From assembly GCA_036271795.1 (NCBI GenBank), contig DATAZY010000050.1, positions 58,679 through 122,678 on the forward strand: a DNA stretch of 64,000 nucleotides. Direction: 5' to 3'. Numbering within the stretch: position 1 is the stretch's first letter; the number at the start of each line of letters is the position of its first letter. Source of the stretch: Galbitalea sp036271795. Its GTDB lineage: Bacteria; Actinomycetota; Actinomycetes; Actinomycetales; Microbacteriaceae. A model generated the notes under the pieces. That model was given only the letters and a program-made list of their open reading frames with translations. It had not been told where the DNA came from and ran no database searches. Shown here piece by piece: positions 26,801 through 34,985 of the stretch. The translations under genes and the position numbers were made by a program.

Positions 26801-28562
26801 CGACAACAATGCCAACCTGAAGTACCCGACTCTCGACAAACGGATCGAGCAGACGTACGCGAAGCTGTCAACCGCGCAGAACAAGAACAGCCTGTACGAC
26901 TCATACATTCGGTCATTTCGGTGGGCTAGCGATCGCATTGGGGACAGCGGCATCGTCGCGTTCGTGAGCAACGGTGGGTTCATCGACGGAAATACCGCGG
27001 ATGGAATGCGCAAGACCTTGGTTGGCGAGTTCGCTTCGGTCTACGTGTTCAATTTGCGAGGCAATACTCGCACGTCAGGTGAACAGGCTCGCAAAGAAGG
27101 AGGTCAGACGTTCGGCCCAGCGAGTCGCGCAACGATCGCGATCTCCGTGCTGGTCAAGAAATCAGATTCGCCGGGTCAACGGGCGCTTCGCTATCGCGAC
27201 ATCGGAGATTATCTGTCCACCTCTCAGAAACTTGAAACAATCGCCGAACTTAGCAACGTGGCTGCGGTTTCTTGGCGAACTCTCGAGCCCAATGCTGCGG
27301 GCGATTGGGCAAGCCAGCGCAGTGACGCATACACCAAGCTCTCTCCGCTCGGCGACAAATCGAACGCCAACACTGCGATCTTCAGAACGTATTCGAGCGG
27401 TCTCAAAACGAATCGTGATGCATGGGTATATGGCTTCTCACGTGAGGCTGTCTCTGAACACACGGCAGGCACAATCGCCTTTTACAACTCACAGGTGGAT
27501 CGATTTCGTACTTCGGCGGCGACAGACGATTCCATTGACAACTTCCGCGACCCCGATGACACAAAGATCAGTTGGAATCGAGCAGACGGAATCCGGATGG
27601 CGCGGGGCGTCAAATACGCTTTCGACGAATCGAAGATTCGGCTTTGCACCTACAGGCCGTTCAACAGAGAGTTCGTCTACTTCGATCGTGACTTGAACGA
27701 CATGATCTACAAGCTCAGCACAATTTATCCCCCGACAGTGCCTCGAGCCTTGGGTATTTACTATGTCGGTATGGGATCCGCGGTCCCGTTCTCTGTCCTG
27801 ATGACGGATACCCTCCCCGACCTCCACGTGACTGGTGCGGGCAGCGGAGGGCAATATTTTCCCCGAAACACGTTCGAGCTACAACCCAATCAGCCCAGCC
27901 TCTTCGACGAGGAGCCTTTCGCTGAAGTTGACAATATTGAAGACGACACTTTCAGCAGTTATGTCAGGACCTTTGGCGAGGCGCTCACCAAGGACGACAT
28001 CTTCTACTATGTCTACGGCATCCTGCACTCACCCGAGTACCGCGAGCGCTATGCGGCCGACCTCAAGAAGATGCTGCCGCGCATCCCGAAGGTGAAGCAG
28101 TTTGCGGAGTTTGAGGAAGCTGGGCGGAAGCTTGCTGACCTGCATGTTAACTACGAGACCGTCGCGCCATATCCCCTAACGATCTCGACAGGCTCCACCC
28201 GAGAAGAGGACCTGACCGTCGATGAGCTGCGAGTCACGAAGATGCGGTTCGCGGGCAAGCGGCCGAACGTCGACAAGTCCACGATCGTGTACAACGACCT
28301 GATCACCCTCAGTGGCATCCCCGCAGAAGCTCACGAATACATGCTCGGGTCGCGATCAGCGATCGAGTGGATACTCGAGCGCTACCAAATCAAGACCGAC
28401 AAACCGAGTGGGATCGTCAACGACCCGAACGACTGGGGTCTCGAGCACGGCAACCCGCGCTACATCCTCAATCTACTGAGGAGCATCGTGACTGTGAGCG
28501 TCGAGACGGTGAAGATCGTGAATTCGCTGCCACCGCTTGAGATTCTCGGGGATCAGACCTAA
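23817..28562 (+). CDS. Single-chain type ISP-like restriction-modification enzyme (nuclease-helicase-methyltransferase)
   Basis: A 1,581-residue protein. An Mrr-like nuclease is at about residues 20-145 (D64, then IQCKFY with Q79 and K81). A superfamily 2 helicase follows with ACGTGKT at 193-199, CDEAH at 317-321 and QSVGRVMRK. An N6-adenine methyltransferase comes next, with motif I DPFTGTGTF near 880 and NPPY near 984-987. About 500 C-terminal residues follow, presumably with the target-recognition part. This order matches LlaGI/LlaBIII-type ISP enzymes, which cut DNA after head-on translocation. The TTG at 23817 has GAGGA 7-11 nt upstream. The stop overlaps the convergent toxin gene by 4 nt. 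Confidence 0.9.
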   Translation: MPGIHELLAEYAGFATDTRHKGLLFEKLIQKFLQTDRTYSDKYDAVWLWQDWPDRHGKVDTGIDLVARDKFTGELCAIQCKFYDPHYNLQKSDIDSFFTASGKEGFTSRIIVSTTDKWSKHAEDALNNQQIVTTRIGVDDLANSEIDWSKYSLTDPDSIVTVEPKKLREHQIEALGNVVAGFDDSDRGKMIMACGTGKTFTSLRIAERLVEPGGSVLFLVPSIALMSQTLKEWTAQSEHPIRAYAICSDTKVGKNHEDYSVSDLAFPATTKSAALVAEVKKGSNPGGLTVYFSTYQSIQVIHEAQDAGLPEFDLTVCDEAHRTTGVTLKDDDESNFVRVHDAKFIRSTRRLYMTATPKIYGDAVKSKAKDATAEIASMDDVTKFGPEFHRLGFGEAVERDLLTDYRVLVLAVSQDVASIGYQQHTAKGGELAVHDAARIVGIYKALAKSGVEDLGPWPGDREPMRRAVAFSRSIKDSQTVSSWLDRNATIPAALTAGDDPLILESRHVDGTMNVLQRNNLLDWLKADSPANSTRILTNARCLSEGVDVPSLDAVIFLNSRDSQIDVVQSVGRVMRKAEGKSYGYIILPVAVPAGIEPDKALNDNAKYKVVWEVLRALRAHDERFEAKIETFDLNRTTKDDQIQVIGVKDLYPSVEGQGDQQITLDFTPLGDEWREAVYAKLVQKVGEREYWENWATSVADVAATQTMRIKALVDTSPEVRAQFDRFVKGLQDNLNPSVTDQDALEMLAQHLITKPVLEALFDGFSFAENNAVAKAMEGMLTVLQGSNLESELEGLEGFYASVRMRVAQIKDPIGKQEFLKLLYQRFFAVAMKKASERLGIVYTPTEIVDFILRSVDHVLRTEFDSSISAEGVHILDPFTGTGTFIAQLLLSDLISDADLPRKYRHELHANELNLLAYYVAAVNIEEAYHSRMGGNYVPFDGILLTDTFQMYEADDELDSEGVFVENNQGVIDQMKAPISVIVGNPPYSAGQSSANDNNANLKYPTLDKRIEQTYAKLSTAQNKNSLYDSYIRSFRWASDRIGDSGIVAFVSNGGFIDGNTADGMRKTLVGEFASVYVFNLRGNTRTSGEQARKEGGQTFGPASRATIAISVLVKKSDSPGQRALRYRDIGDYLSTSQKLETIAELSNVAAVSWRTLEPNAAGDWASQRSDAYTKLSPLGDKSNANTAIFRTYSSGLKTNRDAWVYGFSREAVSEHTAGTIAFYNSQVDRFRTSAATDDSIDNFRDPDDTKISWNRADGIRMARGVKYAFDESKIRLCTYRPFNREFVYFDRDLNDMIYKLSTIYPPTVPRALGIYYVGMGSAVPFSVLMTDTLPDLHVTGAGSGGQYFPRNTFELQPNQPSLFDEEPFAEVDNIEDDTFSSYVRTFGEALTKDDIFYYVYGILHSPEYRERYAADLKKMLPRIPKVKQFAEFEEAGRKLADLHVNYETVAPYPLTISTGSTREEDLTVDELRVTKMRFAGKRPNVDKSTIVYNDLITLSGIPAEAHEYMLGSRSAIEWILERYQIKTDKPSGIVNDPNDWGLEHGNPRYILNLLRSIVTVSVETVKIVNSLPPLEILGDQT

Positions 28563-28948
28563 GGAAACACGATCTCGATCTCGTCGATGGGCTGCCCGAA
28601 GTCTTTGCGGTTGTTGGTATGGAACCGATCAGCACCCCAGAGCACCGCGGTAGCCAAGTGAATGGAGTCCGCTGCCCGCAACGCATACTTCGCTCCGAGT
28701 TCGGCAGCGAGATCAGCGGTTTCGTGGTCAACGGGCTTGAGATCTATGCGAGTCAGCAGGTGTTGGAGTAAGCGGCGCTCCTCATCTTGGTGCCGGCGAA
28801 TGGGCAGGCTGAGCAACTCCGGAACAAGCACCACCGATCCCATGGAGGTCGCGATCGACTCCTCCTGGGTCAGGAGCCTCGCAACTGAGTCGCCGCGTGG
28901 ATCCTGCTTGGCAGCGTAGATGAGCACGTCAGAATCGAAGGCTTCCAT
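28559..28948 (-). CDS. PIN-domain toxin (VapC-like)
   Basis: A 129-residue PIN nuclease. The first acidic motif is FDSDVLIYAA (D5). E44 lies in VPELLSLP. D94 lies in RAADSIHLATAVLWGAD, and an acidic/asparagine cluster follows in TNNRKDFGQP. VapC-like toxins cleave tRNA or rRNA when released from their antitoxin. It begins directly after the Phd-family antitoxin gene with no gap, and its 3' end overlaps the R-M gene by 4 nt. Confidence 0.88.
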   Translation of the reverse strand: MEAFDSDVLIYAAKQDPRGDSVARLLTQEESIATSMGSVVLVPELLSLPIRRHQDEERRLLQHLLTRIDLKPVDHETADLAAELGAKYALRAADSIHLATAVLWGADRFHTNNRKDFGQPIDEIEIVFP

Positions 28949-29266
28949 TTATCGCCCACGGCCGCCGTCGGGCCCCCGCTCGCCCTTCGCCCAGTCCAGG
29001 TATGCAATCGCCTCATCAACTTCTGCCGATTTCGTGGGCTCTCCACGCACGATAATTGGCTCGTCACGCATCGCTTCCCTTTCGGCAGCAAGAGCCCTTG
29101 CCCGCTGGATCACATCGTGGGCCTTTGTCTTCATCCACTTATCGTGACCAACGAGGGCTGCGACTGGAGCGCCGTGGCGAGTAATTGTGAATGACTCCCC
29201 CGCTGCCACCCTGTCGAGGAGCTGGGGAAGTTGGGCTCGTGCGTCCGTGAGACTGAAGCTCTCCAT
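28949..29266 (-). CDS. Phd/YefM-family antitoxin
   Basis: A 105-residue protein. The N-terminal DNA-binding part MESFSLTDARAQLPQLLDRV is followed by AAGESFTITRHGAPVAALVG, which is the Phd/YefM signature. The charged C-terminal half (ARALAAEREAMRDEP and onward) should wrap around the toxin. ATG at 29266 was chosen because it starts the signature exactly; the longer open frame to 29497 runs past the palindromic operator. Pairing of a Phd-type antitoxin with a PIN toxin is common. Confidence 0.88.
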   Translation of the reverse strand: MESFSLTDARAQLPQLLDRVAAGESFTITRHGAPVAALVGHDKWMKTKAHDVIQRARALAAEREAMRDEPIIVRGEPTKSAEVDEAIAYLDWAKGERGPDGGRGR

Positions 29267-29274
29267 GAAAGAAT

Positions 29275-29290
29275 TGTACAGCGCTGTACA
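29275..29290. promoter_or_regulatory. Perfect 16-bp palindrome, probable antitoxin operator
   Basis: TGTACAGCGCTGTACA is its own reverse complement and ends 8 nt before the antitoxin ATG (read on the minus strand). The 10-mer TGTACAGCGC is also repeated directly through 29294. Phd-family antitoxins repress their own operons by binding such palindromes. Confidence 0.6.
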
Positions 29291-29332
29291 GCGCCACCGA
29301 ACACACCCAACCCCGGCTGATACTGTCAAGGC

Positions 29333-32089
29333 GTGGCCCGCTTCACGTTCGCGACAGGGAACCTCAAGAAGGTGCTGGCTCTCCCGCTTTACGGGCTCGG
29401 GACCCTCGCCAGCGTCGCCGTTCCACGCAGTAAGAAACTGTGGGTCTTCGGATCGGGCAGCGGCGTCGGCGAAGGGTCGCTCGCGCTGCTGCTTCATGCC
29501 CGCGGTGTCGATCCTGCGCTAAGGCTCGTCTGGCTGACACGAAATGCGGCCGATGAAACGAACGCGAAATCGCTCGGCATCGAGACCGCCTCCAAGCGCG
29601 GCGCGCGCGGATTCTGGCTGACGCTGCGAGCGCGCGTCGTCGTCGTCACACACGGGTTTGGGGATGCCAACCGCTTCGGAGTCCACGGCGGGTACGTCGT
29701 TCAGCTCTGGCACGGCATCCCGTTCAAGCACATCCATCTGGACTCCCCGGCGACCGTCAGCATCCCGGTGTTCTCCCGTTTCGGCATCGCTCGGAGGGCG
29801 ATCCGGTCCGCCTATCTGCGGTCGGCCCGTGGCATCCAGCTGTTCGCGACCGCCTCGCCGATTGCCGCCTCGCGCATCCGCACCGCGTTTGGCCTTCCCG
29901 CCGACCGCGTCGTGGTTACCGGTGATCCGCGGGACGATGTCCTTGCCACAGAGACCCGCGACGGGGCGCGCGCGAAGATCGCTGGCCTCCTCGCAGAAAC
30001 GGGCCTTCCCGAGCACGTCCTGCTCTACGCGCCGACCTGGCGCGATGGCGCCGAAGATCCGCTCATTCCGACCTCCGCCGACTGGGAGCTGATCACCGCC
30101 TACCTCGACGCGACCAAGTCGATGCTGCTGATCCGCTCGCATCCGCTGGGCGCGGGCGATTATTCCGTGGGCGCCGAGCTTTCGCCTCGCATCCGAATGC
30201 TCGGGGCGAATCTGCAGGGTGACATCACTCCCCTGCTGCCCGCCGTAGACACGCTCATCACGGACTACTCCTCCATCGCCTTCGACTATTCGCTCGTCGG
30301 CGGACCCATGGTGTTTCTCGCGCCCGATGTGCTCACTTATGCGTCAAGCCGTGGATCGTACGAACCGTTCTCAGACTTCACCGGCGGATTCGAGGTGACC
30401 GATTGGACTGGGGTCGTCGAGCTGCTCCGAGAACACGACACGTCAGCCGCAACACGCAAGCGGATGACCGAGCACTCGCATTGGCTCGCCCACCGCAACT
30501 TCAGCTTCTCCGACGGTGGCAACACCGCACGCGTCTACGACGAGATCGTGGCGCGGCTTGGCGCCGGCCCGAAACCGAGCTATGCAGTGCCTGCCCTTCC
30601 GCTGACCATCGCGACCGTCGAACTCTCCGACACGGTGGCACCGGTGCTCACTCTCACCGGCAGCGCACACGAGCGGCCACCGGTGGCCGTGCAGCTCGCG
30701 GGTGCGCGCGCGCATTTGCCCGGCACCCTGAGCGTCGCGGGCAGGAATTGGATGGCGACCATCCCGCTGCTGGCTTCGCGCTTCGGCGGTCCGGACCTCC
30801 CACCGCCGAGCGGCCTCTACCGTGTGCGGTTTACGGATGACCACGATCGCGTACTCGACGCCGACGTCGTGGCCCCGACCATCCCGGCGGGCCTGCGCCA
30901 GGGGCTGTTCCGCTTCGTGATCCCGCCGTTCGATACGGCCGCCTCGATCGACATTGCCGCGCCTCTCACCGCTGCCGAAGTTGGCGCGCGCAACCAGGCA
31001 CGACTGCGCGCCGCCTACCGACGGGTTCGGCGCGCCACCGGGAACTCGATCTTTTTCGAGAGCTACTACGGGCAGAACGTGTCATCCAACCCGCGGGGAA
31101 TCGATCGTGCGATCGAACGGATGCTGCCCGACGTCGCCCGGTACTGGAGCGTTCTCGACGCGTCGGTCGAGGTTCCGGATGGCGCGATCGCGATCTACGA
31201 GGGCAGCGAGGCGTGGTGGCAGGCTCGAGCATCCTCTCGTGTGCTCGTCGTGAATGACTGGATTCGCAAGCGGTTCCGCAAACGCCGCGGGCAGACGGTA
31301 CTACAGACCTGGCACGGCACCCCGCTCAAGCAGCTCGCGCTCGACCGACCGGGCATACGACTCCGCGCGGCGATCGCCACTCGTCGCGAGAGGTCGCACT
31401 GGAGCATCATGCTGGCGCAGAACCAGTTCAGCGCGGGCGTGTTCCGCTCGGCGTACGCGTTCACCGGCCCGATCTGGCTCGAGGGATACCCCCGCGACGA
31501 CATCCTCGTTTCCGGCGATGCAGCCGCGGTGCGCAAACGACTCGGCGTCTCGACGACCGCGAAAGTCGTGTTGTACGCGCCGACGTGGCGCGACGACCGG
31601 CCCGGCAAGGTCGACCATCTCGATGTCGCGAAGTTTGCCAACGACCTGGGACCCGGCTTTGTCACGCTCATCCGTGGGCACTCACGCAGCATGCCGCCCG
31701 GCGTCGAAATCGTCGCCGACGGCGTGATCGATGTGACCGGCTATCCGGATATCTCGGAACTGTTTCTCGTCGCCGACGCGCTCATCACCGATTACTCGTC
31801 GGTCATGTTCGACTTCAGTGTGACCGGCAAGCCGATCTACTTCTTCACGCCGGACCTCGCACACTATCGAGACGACCTCCGCGGCTTCTATTTCGACCTG
31901 CTGGCGGATGCGCCGGGGCCCGTCCTCACGGACGCTACCGAGTTGGCGGCTCGGATCCGCACGACGGACCGCACCGAGTTTGCCGAGCGGTACACGGCTT
32001 GGCGCGCTCGCTTCAACCCGAGCGACGACGGCCACGCCGGCGAACGAGTCGTGCAGCGGATGCTCGGCGAGGGATTACTCGACCGTTAG
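29333..32089 (+). CDS. Two-domain TagF-like CDP-glycerol glycerophosphotransferase
   Basis: A 918-residue protein with two tandem Glyphos_transf domains. The first has LWHGIPFKH (about 126), LLYAPTWRDG and LITDYSSIAFDYSLVGGP (about 310). The second has WHGTPLKQLALDRPG (about 660), VVLYAPTWRDDRPGK, RGHSRSMPPG and ITDYSSVMFDFSVTGKPI (about 819). A 130-residue linker (about 420-550) separates them. Classical TagF has one such domain, so this may be a dual enzyme that alternates units or both primes and extends. The second domain is closer to the canonical motifs. The start is GTG at 29333, 66 nt from the antitoxin start. Confidence 0.88.
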   Translation: MARFTFATGNLKKVLALPLYGLGTLASVAVPRSKKLWVFGSGSGVGEGSLALLLHARGVDPALRLVWLTRNAADETNAKSLGIETASKRGARGFWLTLRARVVVVTHGFGDANRFGVHGGYVVQLWHGIPFKHIHLDSPATVSIPVFSRFGIARRAIRSAYLRSARGIQLFATASPIAASRIRTAFGLPADRVVVTGDPRDDVLATETRDGARAKIAGLLAETGLPEHVLLYAPTWRDGAEDPLIPTSADWELITAYLDATKSMLLIRSHPLGAGDYSVGAELSPRIRMLGANLQGDITPLLPAVDTLITDYSSIAFDYSLVGGPMVFLAPDVLTYASSRGSYEPFSDFTGGFEVTDWTGVVELLREHDTSAATRKRMTEHSHWLAHRNFSFSDGGNTARVYDEIVARLGAGPKPSYAVPALPLTIATVELSDTVAPVLTLTGSAHERPPVAVQLAGARAHLPGTLSVAGRNWMATIPLLASRFGGPDLPPPSGLYRVRFTDDHDRVLDADVVAPTIPAGLRQGLFRFVIPPFDTAASIDIAAPLTAAEVGARNQARLRAAYRRVRRATGNSIFFESYYGQNVSSNPRGIDRAIERMLPDVARYWSVLDASVEVPDGAIAIYEGSEAWWQARASSRVLVVNDWIRKRFRKRRGQTVLQTWHGTPLKQLALDRPGIRLRAAIATRRERSHWSIMLAQNQFSAGVFRSAYAFTGPIWLEGYPRDDILVSGDAAAVRKRLGVSTTAKVVLYAPTWRDDRPGKVDHLDVAKFANDLGPGFVTLIRGHSRSMPPGVEIVADGVIDVTGYPDISELFLVADALITDYSSVMFDFSVTGKPIYFFTPDLAHYRDDLRGFYFDLLADAPGPVLTDATELAARIRTTDRTEFAERYTAWRARFNPSDDGHAGERVVQRMLGEGLLDR

Positions 32090-32508
32090 CAGCTTCCGCG
32101 ATCGCCCAACCTGGTTGCGGACTCTGCGTAGGGGTTTCCGCAGCGAGTCTTGATCGCCGAGGCACACTCCCCTAGCGTGGTCCGTGACAACCACTTTCAT
32201 GTGGACTCCGGGCCCGTGCTGTCAGGTACTGGTCAAGGGCGGATATGAGCCGCGCGACTTCGCTTTTCTTAGGAGTTGCCTCATGGCTGCATGCATCAAA
32301 CAAGTGTCATACTCAACGCCGTTGCAGGCTCGGCTTGCGCTTGCCGCGATCCTGCGGACGCACCCCGAGCGAAGCGAGCGCGGCATCCATCCATGCTCAT
32401 CCCACCATGCGTGGCATCTCACCTCGCACAGGGGGTCACCTATTGGAAAAAAGCCCGGGTCTGTGGACAACTAAAACGGTTGTCGGCCGAGTGGTGCAGC
32501 ATTGATGC
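32090..32508. other. Intergenic stretch, one doubtful 63-codon frame
   Basis: This 419-base gap separates the TagF-like gene and the HNH gene. An ATG at 32283 has TAGGAG 6-11 nt upstream and opens 63 codons to 32474. The peptide (MAACIKQVSYSTPLQAR...) has low-complexity composition around PERSERGIHP and no family resemblance, so I do not call it a gene. No strong terminator hairpin or RNA gene was seen. Confidence 0.4.
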
Positions 32509-33813
32509 ATGGGACGTAACGGCATGGGTGTGGCTTTCGGGTCGACCGATTCGTCGCGTCCAGAGAGCGACCGTGGCGACCGGATGGACGCCCTTGGCGT
32601 GATGGTCGATGAGGTTGTTGAGGCGGAGTTCAGGATCGGGTTGGCGATGTCGCGGCGCTCCCAGGCGATTGAGCGGGCACGCAAGTACAGTGAGGCGTTG
32701 GCGAACGATCCGCCCTCGGGTACAGCGTCCCGCTCGTCGGTCGACATGTGGCGGCGTGCGTTTGTGAGCGAGATCGCGGCCGCGCTGCACATCCCGGACC
32801 GCACCGCGGAACGACTCATCCACACCAGCCAGACTCTGGTGAATGATCTTCCTGCGACTCTGCTCGCTCTCGGCGAGGGCCGGTTGAGTTTCCGGCACGC
32901 GCAGATACTCGTCGACCACAGTTACGGGCTGGAGCGCGAGGCCGTTCGCGAACTTGAGTCCCGGATGTTGCCGGTGGCGGCGAAGAACACCCCGTCACGG
33001 TTCGAACAGTCCGTGCGCCGCACCCGGGAACGGCTGAACCCAGAATCGATGGCCGCCCGGCAGGTGAAAGCGGTCGAAGAGCGCGGCACGGAATTGATTC
33101 CGGAGCAGGACGGCATGGTCTTCGTCGGTGCCCATGTGTCGGCAGCTGTCGGTGTCGCGATCGACGAGCGGCTCACCGCGATGGCGAAGTCCCAACAATG
33201 TGACAACGAAACCCGCACCCTCACCCAACTGAAATCAGACGTCTTCGCCGACATCCTGCTCGATGTGGACGGCCAGGCGGGCACGACCGCCGGCCAGGGC
33301 GCGGGAACGATCGCCCGGTACCGCAGCATCCGCCCCGCCGTACTGGTCACCGTGCCCGCGATGACGTTGCTGAAGCGCGGCAGCGAGCCGGGAATCGTCG
33401 AAGGTTACGGCCCCATCGACCCGGTCACCGCCCGCGAGCTGGCCTCGTTCTCCAAGACCCTGCGGCGATTGATCACCGATCCCGTCACCGGCATCGTCCT
33501 CGCCTTCGACCGGAAACGGTACCGGATACCCAAAGATCTCCGAACCTGGCTGCGAGTGCGGGATGGGACCTGCCGATTCCCCGGCTGCAACCGACGAGCC
33601 GGTCCCTGCGAAATCGATCACACCCTCGACTGGGCGCTCAACGGGCTCAGTAACCACGACAACCTGGCCCACCTCTGCAAGAAACACCACGCCCTCAAAG
33701 GGGCAAGCGGGTGGAACGTCAGGCAACTCGGCGGCGGCCGCCTGCTCTGGACCTCACCCGCCAACATCCCCTACGAAACCGACCCCGAAACCGACATGGG
33801 AACGACGGCTTAG
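32509..33813 (+). CDS. DUF222/13E12-repeat HNH endonuclease family protein
   Basis: A 434-residue protein. Residues 25-320 match the DUF222 helical domain (MWRRAFVSEIAAALHIPDRT, EGRLSFRHAQILVDHSY). A C-terminal HNH module follows: TCRFPGCNRRAGPCEIDHT, WALNGLSNHDNLAHLCKKHH and LKGASGW, with the zinc-like CxxxC, the central DH and the closing HH. These proteins occur in many near-identical copies in Actinobacteria; their activity is unproved and many genomes carry dozens. The ATG at 32509 is weakly supported; ATG at 32584 is an alternative. Confidence 0.88.
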   Translation: MGRNGMGVAFGSTDSSRPESDRGDRMDALGVMVDEVVEAEFRIGLAMSRRSQAIERARKYSEALANDPPSGTASRSSVDMWRRAFVSEIAAALHIPDRTAERLIHTSQTLVNDLPATLLALGEGRLSFRHAQILVDHSYGLEREAVRELESRMLPVAAKNTPSRFEQSVRRTRERLNPESMAARQVKAVEERGTELIPEQDGMVFVGAHVSAAVGVAIDERLTAMAKSQQCDNETRTLTQLKSDVFADILLDVDGQAGTTAGQGAGTIARYRSIRPAVLVTVPAMTLLKRGSEPGIVEGYGPIDPVTARELASFSKTLRRLITDPVTGIVLAFDRKRYRIPKDLRTWLRVRDGTCRFPGCNRRAGPCEIDHTLDWALNGLSNHDNLAHLCKKHHALKGASGWNVRQLGGGRLLWTSPANIPYETDPETDMGTTA

Positions 33814-33821
33814 CGGCCGTG

Positions 33822-33885
33822 GCTCGGCTACAAAGTCGCTCGGCTACAAAGTGGCTCGGCTACAAAGTCGCTCGGCTACAAATCG
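33822..33885. repeat. Four tandem 16-bp repeats (GCTCGGCTACAAAGTC)
   Basis: Four head-to-tail copies of a 16-bp unit start at 33822, 33838, 33854 and 33870. Copies 1 and 3 are identical, copy 2 ends in G instead of C, and copy 4 diverges in its last three or four bases. They begin 9 nt after the HNH stop and run into the last codons of the convergent GT2 gene. The short unit and absence of spacers exclude CRISPR. A local slippage repeat or protein-binding array is possible. Confidence 0.9.
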
Positions 33886-34928
33886 GTGCGAGAAGTGTCC
33901 ATCGTGTTGCGGCCACCGACGAAGAGTCCGCGCAGGAACCCGGCGCCCCAACTGAGATGCATGCTCGGCAGAACGAGGATGAACAGCCAGCGGTCCCGCC
34001 AGGATTTGCCGTTCTCGTAGATCAGGCCGAGATAGATCAGCAAGAGGATGTACGCGACGAGACCGATATGTACGGCGAACACCAGATAGCTCAGCTTGCC
34101 CCAGTGGATGACGCCCGCGATCTGTAGCGACCCGCCGATGATGCTCGCGAGAAAGGCGAGCACCAGGAGCGGCGGTGCGAAGAATCTCAGCGGCGTGTGC
34201 CGGGGATGGCGGCGAACCAGCTCGCCGCGCCAGACGCCGGTCGTGAAGAACTGCCGAGTGAGCTTGCGCCAATTCTCGCGTGGCCAGTAGGTGACCTTCA
34301 GTTCCGGGTCAAACCAGACTTTGTGGCCCGCCTCGCGGATGCGGAGGTTGAGCTCCCAGTCCTCGCCACGTCGCAGCGATTCGTCGTATCCGCCGACCTC
34401 GGCGAGGATGTCGCGCTGGAACACGCCGAGGTACGCCGACTCCGCCGGACCCTCCTTGCCACCGCTGTGATAGCTGGCGCCGCCGAGCCCGAACTTGCTG
34501 TTGTAGGCGCGAGCCACCGCGGTCTGGAACGGTGTCTTGCCGTTGGCGACCATGACGCCGCCAACGTTGGCCGCTCCGGTTCGCGCCAGAGTCTCGACCG
34601 CGCGGGTCGTGTATCCCGGTGCAAGCTCCGAGTGGGCATCCACCCGCACGATGATGGGATGCGCGGTCGACGCAATCGCCAGGTTCAGGCCAACGGGGAT
34701 GTCGGTGCCGGGGTTGTGTACGAAGCTGACGCGCGGATCCTCTTTCGACAGCTTCTCGACCAGCTCTGTGGTGCCGTCGGTCGAGGGGCCGAGCGCCAGA
34801 ACGAGGTCCTGTTCGCCCGCGTATTCCTGAGTCAGGACGGTACGAACGGCGTCCTCAACGTAGGCCCGCTCGTTCAGTACCGGCATCACGTAGGACACAC
34901 CGGGCGCTACATCGTGCTTGCTGGCCAA
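33876..34928 (-). CDS. Family 2 glycosyltransferase with C-terminal membrane segments
   Basis: A 350-residue GT2. The GT-A domain (1-250) has YVMPVLNERAYVEDAV, the donor/metal motif RVDAHSEL, VFQRDILAEVGGYDES and the acceptor-side GEDWELNLRIREAGHKVWFD. Three hydrophobic segments follow (about 255-335). This resembles ExoA-like succinoglycan-type glucosyltransferases. The TTG at 34928 has GGGAAG 4-9 nt upstream. Its final codons extend into the 16-bp tandem repeat, so the C-terminal few residues may be recent additions. Confidence 0.85.
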   Translation of the reverse strand: MASKHDVAPGVSYVMPVLNERAYVEDAVRTVLTQEYAGEQDLVLALGPSTDGTTELVEKLSKEDPRVSFVHNPGTDIPVGLNLAIASTAHPIIVRVDAHSELAPGYTTRAVETLARTGAANVGGVMVANGKTPFQTAVARAYNSKFGLGGASYHSGGKEGPAESAYLGVFQRDILAEVGGYDESLRRGEDWELNLRIREAGHKVWFDPELKVTYWPRENWRKLTRQFFTTGVWRGELVRRHPRHTPLRFFAPPLLVLAFLASIIGGSLQIAGVIHWGKLSYLVFAVHIGLVAYILLLIYLGLIYENGKSWRDRWLFILVLPSMHLSWGAGFLRGLFVGGRNTMDTSRTDL

Positions 34929-34985
34929 GTTCTTCCCATACGTTGTACGCGGTCGGCCAAGCCTACCAGCGCACCCGAATTGGCC

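Noticed and set aside
32283..32474. 63-codon frame with a good Shine-Dalgarno sequence
   Set aside because: Composition is repetitive and there is no family resemblance; kept only as a note.
33822..33885. Tandem repeat considered as CRISPR
   Set aside because: The unit is 16 bp, head-to-tail with no spacers and no cas genes nearby.
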